Below are positions 58,201 through 64,000 of a stretch of 64,000 bases of DNA, piece after piece. The notes under the pieces are model-generated. The model was not told where the DNA came from. It did not search any database and saw only the letters and a list, made by a program, of their open reading frames with translations. Location of the stretch: assembly GCA_019973155.2 (NCBI GenBank), contig BPQB01000044.1, forward strand, positions 124,001 to 188,000, read 5' to 3'. Source of the stretch: Phanerochaete sordida (Eukaryota > Basidiomycota > Agaricomycetes > Polyporales > Phanerochaetaceae). Both the position numbers and the translations under genes were made by a program. Position 1 is the first letter of the stretch. Each line of letters begins with the position of its first letter.

Positions 58201-60114
58201 AAGCGCAGTGATAGTATCACCAGCTGGAGCAGCGTCACCCGCGAGGCCTTCATCTCCAACATGGGTGGCAAGGCAGCGTCCTCGGGTCAGCTGACGTCCG
58301 CGTCAACGGACACGTCGGGCACGCGACCGCAGACTCCCGTCAACGAGAGCGTCCTGTCCGTCATCTCTGTCCGCGATGGTAAGAGCTCTGATTCTGGAGC
58401 GCCCGCCATTGTGTACGACCGCAAGTGGGAAGGAGAGATGGAGGATTTGCTGAAGGCGAGTTTGCGCTGGATTTCCTTTAGTGTCGAAATACTTACTGTC
58501 ATCACAGGAGATCTACAGCTCCGTCAAGACCTCGCAGATTCTGCAGCCGACTGGCAGTATAGCGCTGGCGCGATCCTCGACTTCGTCCTTGAGCCCCCAC
58601 GGCACGGTCCTCCGTAACCTCAGCATGCGTGGACAGCAAGGAGATCGCTTCAACAACCTGAAGCGTGGTAGCATCCGCGGCCTGCAGTCCATCTTGTCAC
58701 CACAAGGCGGATACAGCCCATATGCCGCCACCAATCCCACTGATGGCCGCGCCAGTCCTGCACCGAGCTTCGCCACGTCGCACGACGGCGTACATGCTTC
58801 GACCGCCTCTTTCCTGACCCCGACACTCGGCTTCGCGTCCAATCTGTCGCATACCATCATCCGCGAGGCGCAGGAGGACGACACGCACAGCGTCAGGAGC
58901 GATCACTCTACCACTACCGAGATCAGCATCAGCGACGAAGAGCTTGCGCTCCTAGGACCACCGTGGGCGAAGGAGGGCATGCTGTGTCGGAAGCAGTACT
59001 GGGAGTCTACCGGCAAGCGTGCCAAGTCGAAAGCATGGATGGACGTGTTCGTCGTCATCCAGAAGGGCGAACTCAGCATGTTCGTCTTCGGGGACCACAG
59101 TCTGGGAAGCGCGAATGTCGTGGGCGGTGGTAATTGGCTGGTGAGCACCACTCGCCCTCGCCGTGCTGCCAATTCGTTTGACACTTGTGCAGGAAAATGC
59201 CCAACCGGTGGGAACTGTCACGCTGGCGCACTCACTCGCGCATGCATTACCGCCACCTGGATACAACAGGCAACGCCCTCACTGCATGGTTCTCACCTTG
59301 GCAAACGGCGGCGTCTATTTCTTCCAGGCGGGTACCGAGGAACTTGTCAACGAATGGGTGCAAACGTGCAACTACTGGGCTGCCCGGACGAGCAAGGAAC
59401 CACTTACCGGAGGCGTCTCCAACATGGAATACGGTTGGAATCGGGTCCTCGAGCCGGATAACTCGGACGCAGTGAGTACGAAGAGTGGACGCAGCGGGAA
59501 GAGCAAATTCAGCAAGAAGGAATTCGCCGCCACCGTAAGAGGAGACAAGTCTCCCTGGGCAGACCGTACTTTCATCAACGACTGGAAGCCCCCAATGCCG
59601 CCGACAGTTCCCAGCAGTCATGACGAGGAAGGACAGATGGACGCCCTGCAGAAGCACGTTGCCGCCCTCAAGGATGATCTAGTCCAGCACAACGAGCTGC
59701 GAGGCCCGATGATGAACCTAGTCAGTGCTTCCATTTGCAGCCATTGGCAGCTACTCATGATCCCTGCAGTACGCCCCGCGGTCGAACAATGCCTCGAAGG
59801 CACTCGGGAACTGGGAGAAGCGTTCCCAGTGGATTCTCAACCAGATCGTGAAGTACGAGTCGTACATCGACTCCCTGCGGGCCGCGATGAACCTTCGCCT
59901 GAAGAAGCGCGGCGAGAAGGCGCTCGAGCGAGCCCTTTCAGGCGGCGTGCCTGAGGACGCGCCGGCGAAGAACCACGCGAAGGGCAAGTGGAAGGGCCAG
60001 CCGGACGAGGAGACGATCGAGGAGAGCGAAGAACCTCCCCCGAGCGCGAAAGGCGAATCGACCATGCGTTCCCACAATTCGCATCGCCGCGAGACGGCCG
60101 ACAGCGAACGGTGA
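55294..60114 (+). CDS. Sec7-PH domain ARF guanine-nucleotide exchange factor (Syt1-like)
   Basis: Activates ARF-type GTPases in Golgi/endosome traffic. Exons: 55294-56241, 56294-56374, 56455-57412, 57470-57671, 57724-57920, 57974-58455, 58508-59140, 59193-59720 and 59770-60114, about 1457 residues. The first 660 residues are disordered and Ser/Pro-rich. The Sec7 domain spans about 665-950: DKIAEWLGGQ, YMDYFDFTGLRLDNAFRRL, then LFLKAETQQVDRILEQFARR carrying the catalytic glutamate finger, and YSLLLLNTDLHVAEL. A long Ser-rich insert separates NTDLH from the Sec7 end. A PH domain follows (WAKEGMLCRKQYWES, AWMDVFVVIQKGELSMFVFG, CMVLTLANGGVYFFQAGTEE), then a helical tail. The 58456-58507 intron is GC-AG. 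The exact start is uncertain. Confidence 0.85.
58456..58507 (+). other. GC-AG intron in the Sec7 gene
   Basis: AAG|GCGAGT...CACAG, 52 nt. Removing it joins EDLLK to EIYSSVKTSQILQP, as expected for the family. Reading through gives an unrelated tail that stops soon after. Confidence 0.7.
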
Positions 60115-60567
60115 ACGACCCACGATCTTTTGTGTAAGTCGCTATATGTATAATTTCTCTGAGACTACCCCCTCCTGGACGTCGATATCCCTCGTTTAGA
60201 GTTTGGAATGTTTCTTACACTTCTTCTCTGCCGGTATTACTTATTATATGTAGCATCTGGTCTATTTGCACTTCTCATTGTCATACCACACGCTTTCACT
60301 CTCGGTCGAGTTTTTCGGGTACTTTCCTTAATACACCGTAGTTCCCTAGGTTGTGGACACGAGAGAGCTAGCACAAATGTCCCAAATTATAAGGGCCTGT
60401 TCGGCTGCACGCCTTAAGGGCTCTTAAGCCCTCTTATCGCTGATTTTTGGCGTGATCTCTTATCTTAAGTCTAGATAAAGGTGACTTGGGAGGGGATAAG
60501 AGGTGCTGCCGAACAGGCCCTAAGAATGCAATCTAAGCTAAGTATCCTGAAAATGTAACTGAATACC
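60115..60567. other. Convergent 3' intergenic region with a MITE
   Basis: AT-rich 3' flanks of the Sec7 and P450 genes. The only structure seen is the 128-bp MITE at 60393-60520. Confidence 0.6.
60393..60520. mobile_element. 128-bp PIF/Harbinger (Tourist-like) MITE
   Basis: The terminal inverted repeats read GGGCCTGTTCGGC[T/A]GCAC from both ends, 17 of 18 identical. They are flanked by a TAA target duplication at 60390-60392 and 60521-60523. TAA/TTA duplications and GGGCCTGTTCGG-type ends are characteristic of Tourist-like MITEs. There is no coding capacity. Inner TTAAGGG/CTTATC words add partial symmetry. Confidence 0.85.
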
Positions 60568-62658
60568 CTAGTGCCCCTTCCTGACCTCGAGAATCACAGG
60601 CAGCTTGCCTCTCATCGCGACGTACAGATCCTTGAGGTCACGCTCCCACTGGTCGAGGTCGTAGCCCTTCGGCGTGTGCAGCTCGAAGCGGTGCACGAGC
60701 GCACAGGTGACCGCGCGGAGCTCGACGAGCGCGAGGGCCTTGCCCGCGCAGTTCTGCGGGCCGGCGGAGAACGGGATGTGCGCGGCGCGGTTCGTGTGCA
60801 CCTGCTCGCGGCCGACGACGCCGCCGCCGGGCAGCACGTACGCGTCCTGCGCGAGCCAGCGCTCGGGCCAGAACGTGTCCGGCAGCGGGCGGAACTCGCG
60901 CGCGTCGCGCATCGTCGCGAAGGTGTGCACCGAGATCTGCGTGCGCTCGGGCACGAAGCTGCGGGAGGGGTACCGGTCAGGCGCGGCGCGCAGGGAGGGC
61001 GCGGGACACGTACTGGGGCCCGACCATCACGCCGCCGGTGCCGCGCTTCACGGTGCGCTGGAAGCCGCCGAGGCCGGGCGGCAGCAGGCGCAGCGCCTCG
61101 TTGCTGTCCGGGTGTCAGCAGCGTCCCCGAGGCGCGGCGGGGCGGGGCGACTCACATGCACGCGTTGAGATACGGCATCTCGGCCTGGCGCGCGAAGTCC
61201 ATCGCGTCCTCGCCGGGCGGGAACGTCGCGTCGATCTCGGCGCGGAGGCGCGCGGCGCACGCGGGGTGGCGCAGCAGGAAGTAGCAGACGTTGCTGAGCA
61301 CCGTCGTCGTCGTGTCCGAGCCCGCAACGATCGCGACCATGCCGTCGGCCTCGATCTCCTCCTGCGTGAAGCGCGGCTGGGACGCGCCCTCGTCCTCGGT
61401 CTGCGCGGCGCGCGGTCAGGGGTGTCGCGGTGCAGGGTGAGGAAGGGCGCACCATGAAGTAGTAGATGTCCTTCGACGTCGAGCCCTTCGCGAGGCGCTC
61501 CGAGGCGAAGTTGCGCCCCATGTTCTGCACCTTTCGCAGGCCTTTCAAGAGAGGCGGGAAGCATGCAACGAAGGGCAGCAGCCAGGGCATGTGTGAGATG
61601 ACACCCGCGCCGCTGGGTTCGCTCAGCATCGTCCGTGTAGCAGAGAGGACGGCACTTACTATATGCCTTCCTCGATGATTTGTATCATGCCTTCGTGGTC
61701 TTTTCCCTTCTTGAGCAGGCCTAGCTCGCGCCCAAACGCCAGGTGACCCATGAAGTCGAAACTGGCAGGTCACGTCACCGATAGAAAGTTCCACAGACGA
61801 AGGCCGACGTACCCAAAGTAATGCATCCACTCCGAGATGTCAATCTCCTGGCCCTGCCTCTTTGCGAGTTCGTCGACGAGTTCTTGTGCCTTCATCTTGA
61901 CGATCGGCTCGAAGTTCTTGAGGCTCGTGCTGCTCATGGCCTTGATCCAGGGCTTCCTCCGTGCGCCATGCACAGCGAAGTCGCGGAGACCGTCGATCTG
62001 CGTGAGCCCCTCGGGAGTCGTGCGGGAGTCGTAGTCTGGTCACGCCGCGTGAGCACACAGGACAACACCTCGGCAAATGCGCGTACATGGACCCTTCTGC
62101 GTGTACTCCTTGTTATAGACCGGCTGGAGCGCGTCCACGGTGCGGAACGAGAGCTCGTTCGGGCCTGCAGGGGTGCGCCCACGTCAGCGCCGCGCGCACG
62201 CCCCACGAAACCGCAGCACGCACCGATGCGCACGACGTCGCCGTACTGGTCGTGCCACGCACGGATGACGCGATAGATGTCGCCGCGCGCGCTGAGGTAC
62301 GCGCGCGTGATGTTGCTGAGCTTCGCGTGCGCGGGCCCGGGGTACTGCGCGAGCGGGTGCAGCGGCGAGAGGCGGTACGCGGCCGTGCACGCGAGGAGCA
62401 GCGCCCAGTGCGCCGCGAAGACCGCGGCGCGCTGCAGCGGGGACAGCTGCGCGCCGAGCGCGTACACGAGCAGCGCCGGCACGCCGAGCAGCAGCGCGGC
62501 GTGCGCCGGGACGTTGTTCGGCTCGAAGTTCTTGTAGATGAGGTAGCATGCCTGGGCGCGCGTGTGTGTTTGGTCAAAGGGCGCGGCGCGCGAGGGGAGA
62601 AGGGACGCACGAGGCTCGCGGTGCCGACGACGACCTTGGGGTCCGTGCGGTCGAGCAT
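60568..62658 (-). CDS. Cytochrome P450 monooxygenase
   Basis: Haem-thiolate monooxygenase, anchored in the ER membrane. The ATG at 62658 gives MLDRTDPKVVVG. A hydrophobic anchor follows after an intron (AALLLGVPALLVYALGAQ and AAVFAAHWALLLACTAAY), then YPGPAHAKLSNITRAYLSAR. The I-helix is GMVAIVAGSDTTTTVLSN. ExxR is split by an intron (NAC-INEALRLLPP). The meander is PDTFWPERWL. The haem loop is FSAGPQNCAGKALALVELR, with the proximal Cys present. The usual Arg of F-x-x-G-x-R-x-C-x-G is Gln. The protein ends VILEVRKGH. About seven introns are present. Fungal relatives oxidise xenobiotics or secondary metabolites. The substrate is unknown and no biosynthetic cluster surrounds it. It is convergent with the Sec7 gene across the MITE. 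Confidence 0.93.
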
Positions 62659-64000
62659 GCTGGGCACGCGGTGTGTCTCGGACGGTGTCGCGGGAGAGCC
62701 GCCGCGCGAGGGACGAGAAATGGAGGTGCCCCCTGACGACGTCGGAAAGGCACATTTATACGGCGCGGGCACGGTCAGGCGCGGTGAGCATCGAGATGGG
62801 CTTGGAGTGAACTCTGATACCGATGCGACGCAGGTGCAGCCTGCGGCCCTGCGCCGGCTCTGCTCAGGCGGGAGTGAAACATCCGAGCGATGCGGCAGCG
62901 TGTCGCCGAGTCTCGTGCGGAGGTCGCTTGTTTGGGTCGTCCAGCTGCTTTCTCCGGCCAGCGAATCGTATTCTTGGACGCTCGCATAGTTATGCTCAGC
63001 TCTCCATGCCGAATGGGATATGCTGCCCCCTGGCCTGGCCTCTGGCGCTGTCGTGCTTTGGAGCCACGTCCGTTTCGCGGATGCAACTCCGAGTCGCGCG
63101 CGGCATCAAAATGGGCGAATCAAGGAGATTGGAGAGTGATCGGAGGCCTGCAGTGCTGCATTCTGGCCATCCTTGACTACAGCGCTGTGATGGCAACTAG
63201 GTTCAGCGGCCGAGGTTACACGACGGGCACTCCTGTGCCTTTCCGACCTGCGTCACTGCTGGCAGGTCAGCTCGCCGGCCCTATGTGCGACAGCCGGCGA
63301 AGCTTACCAAGATCCACAGGGCCGCCGACGCAGAGAACGATACGACGCGGGTGTAGAACGCGAGCTCACGAAGCGCCGTAAGGGCCGGAGAACAGGCGCG
63401 GTCCTTCTCGCGGTATTCGCGGTCAGCGGGGAAAGGCACCAGCGCACATGTATGACGCAGACGTCCGGCCTTCGTCTGGGCGATTCGCCCGCCAGCATAT
63501 TCGATATCGCAAGCTTTTGAATTCGCTGAAAACACCGCAGGTCCTCGCAGACTGCGCACTCTTTCGCGTCCGCGGCGACGATAGAATTCCCACAAGGCTC
63601 CTTGATATTTAGCCTCGTGCATGGTGTGCTGGATTCAAAGCCATTTATCAAACTCACATCAGCGAGTGAGGCTGCCTCAGCCACTCGAGCGTACAGCGCA
63701 GAGAAATCGCTGGGAAAAGCAGTTGTTCAGGATGGACCGCCCTTGTTCTTGCCGTCTTCTCGCGGAAGCACGTGGAGAGTGGAGTCCAGGGGCCTAGACC
63801 CTCCTGAAGGTGAGTCGCGCGGCATAATATTCGAGATGAATCTCGAGATTGAAGGGGCCGCGAGGGTGGTGTGCGGTCATTGGAGAGCAGCGAAAATGAA
63901 GGCAGAGGGGTCTCGGTCTGAAATTTGTGGGAGGGAGGAGGACGAACACCCTGAAATGAGGAGGCGCGCTTTCGGCAAGTGCCGCGGGCAGAGCTCTCAT
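62659..64000. other. Terminal interval with no supported gene
   Basis: 1.3 kb to the window end. A 110-125-codon open stretch on the minus strand near 63281-63684 has one hydrophobic segment in one frame but no recognisable family. It might be the end of a gene continuing beyond the window or chance. Confidence 0.35.

Noticed and set aside
63281..63684. Minus-strand open frame with a hydrophobic stretch
   Set aside because: No start context, homology or splice support. Too weak to call a gene.

Overview
The window is nuclear DNA of a filamentous basidiomycete, most likely an Agaricomycete of the white-rot/polypore type. It is GC-rich. Genes are split by many introns of about 45-60 nt, mostly with GTRNGT-like donors. 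The gene set is typical of such fungi: a DUF2264 protein, tandem aldehyde dehydrogenases, a P450, an AreA-type GATA factor with a DUF1752 segment, and F-box and WD40 proteins. I saw no rRNA, convincing tRNA, CRISPR array or prokaryotic feature. Exon joins were worked out by hand from reading frames, splice signals and, where available, paralogue alignment.

Layout. 0-2.2 kb: DUF2264 gene (+). 2.4-11.6 kb: five tandem minus-strand paralogues of an undescribed-looking family. They carry an XPA C-terminal-like DNA-binding segment, a basic S/T-P-K tail at the N-terminus and a new conserved C-terminal module. Two of them use GC-AG introns, and one has a 766-bp inverted-repeat element inserted just upstream of its ATG. 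13.2-16.1 kb: tandem pair of multi-pass membrane proteins (+). 16.3-20.7 kb: tandem pair of aldehyde dehydrogenases (-). 21.3-22.8 kb: mitochondrial transcription factor/rRNA dimethylase-like (+). 22.9-26.7 kb: replisome factor Mcl1/Ctf4/AND-1 (-). 27.9-31.9 kb: 1126-residue disordered protein with a C-terminal domain resembling a Ulp1 peptidase that lacks its cysteine (+). 32.3-35.5 kb: CPSF-73/Ysh1 (+). 35.6-37.5 kb: F-box protein (-). 39.2-41.1 kb: WDR8/WRAP73 (-). 42.2-44.4 kb: gamma-glutamyltranspeptidase (+). 45.0-45.3 kb: small basic protein (-). 45.7-47.2 kb: signal peptide peptidase (+). 47.2-51.5 kb: a GC-rich stretch with no supported gene. 51.5-55.1 kb: AreA/Nit2-like GATA regulator (+). 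55.3-60.1 kb: Sec7-PH ARF exchange factor (+). 60.4 kb: a 128-bp PIF/Harbinger-type MITE. 60.6-62.7 kb: cytochrome P450 (-). 62.7-64 kb: nothing supported.

Most genes are housekeeping or nutritional and need not work together. Mcl1 (replisome), Ysh1 (mRNA 3' ends), WDR8 (spindle pole), SPP (ER membrane proteolysis) and the Sec7 protein (Golgi traffic) are conserved core genes. The aldehyde dehydrogenases, GGT, P450 and AreA-like factor belong to carbon, nitrogen and detoxification metabolism. The most novel part is the five-gene XPA-C-like cluster. Within it, promoter type, splice-donor type and a transposon insertion sort the copies into recognisable sub-lineages.
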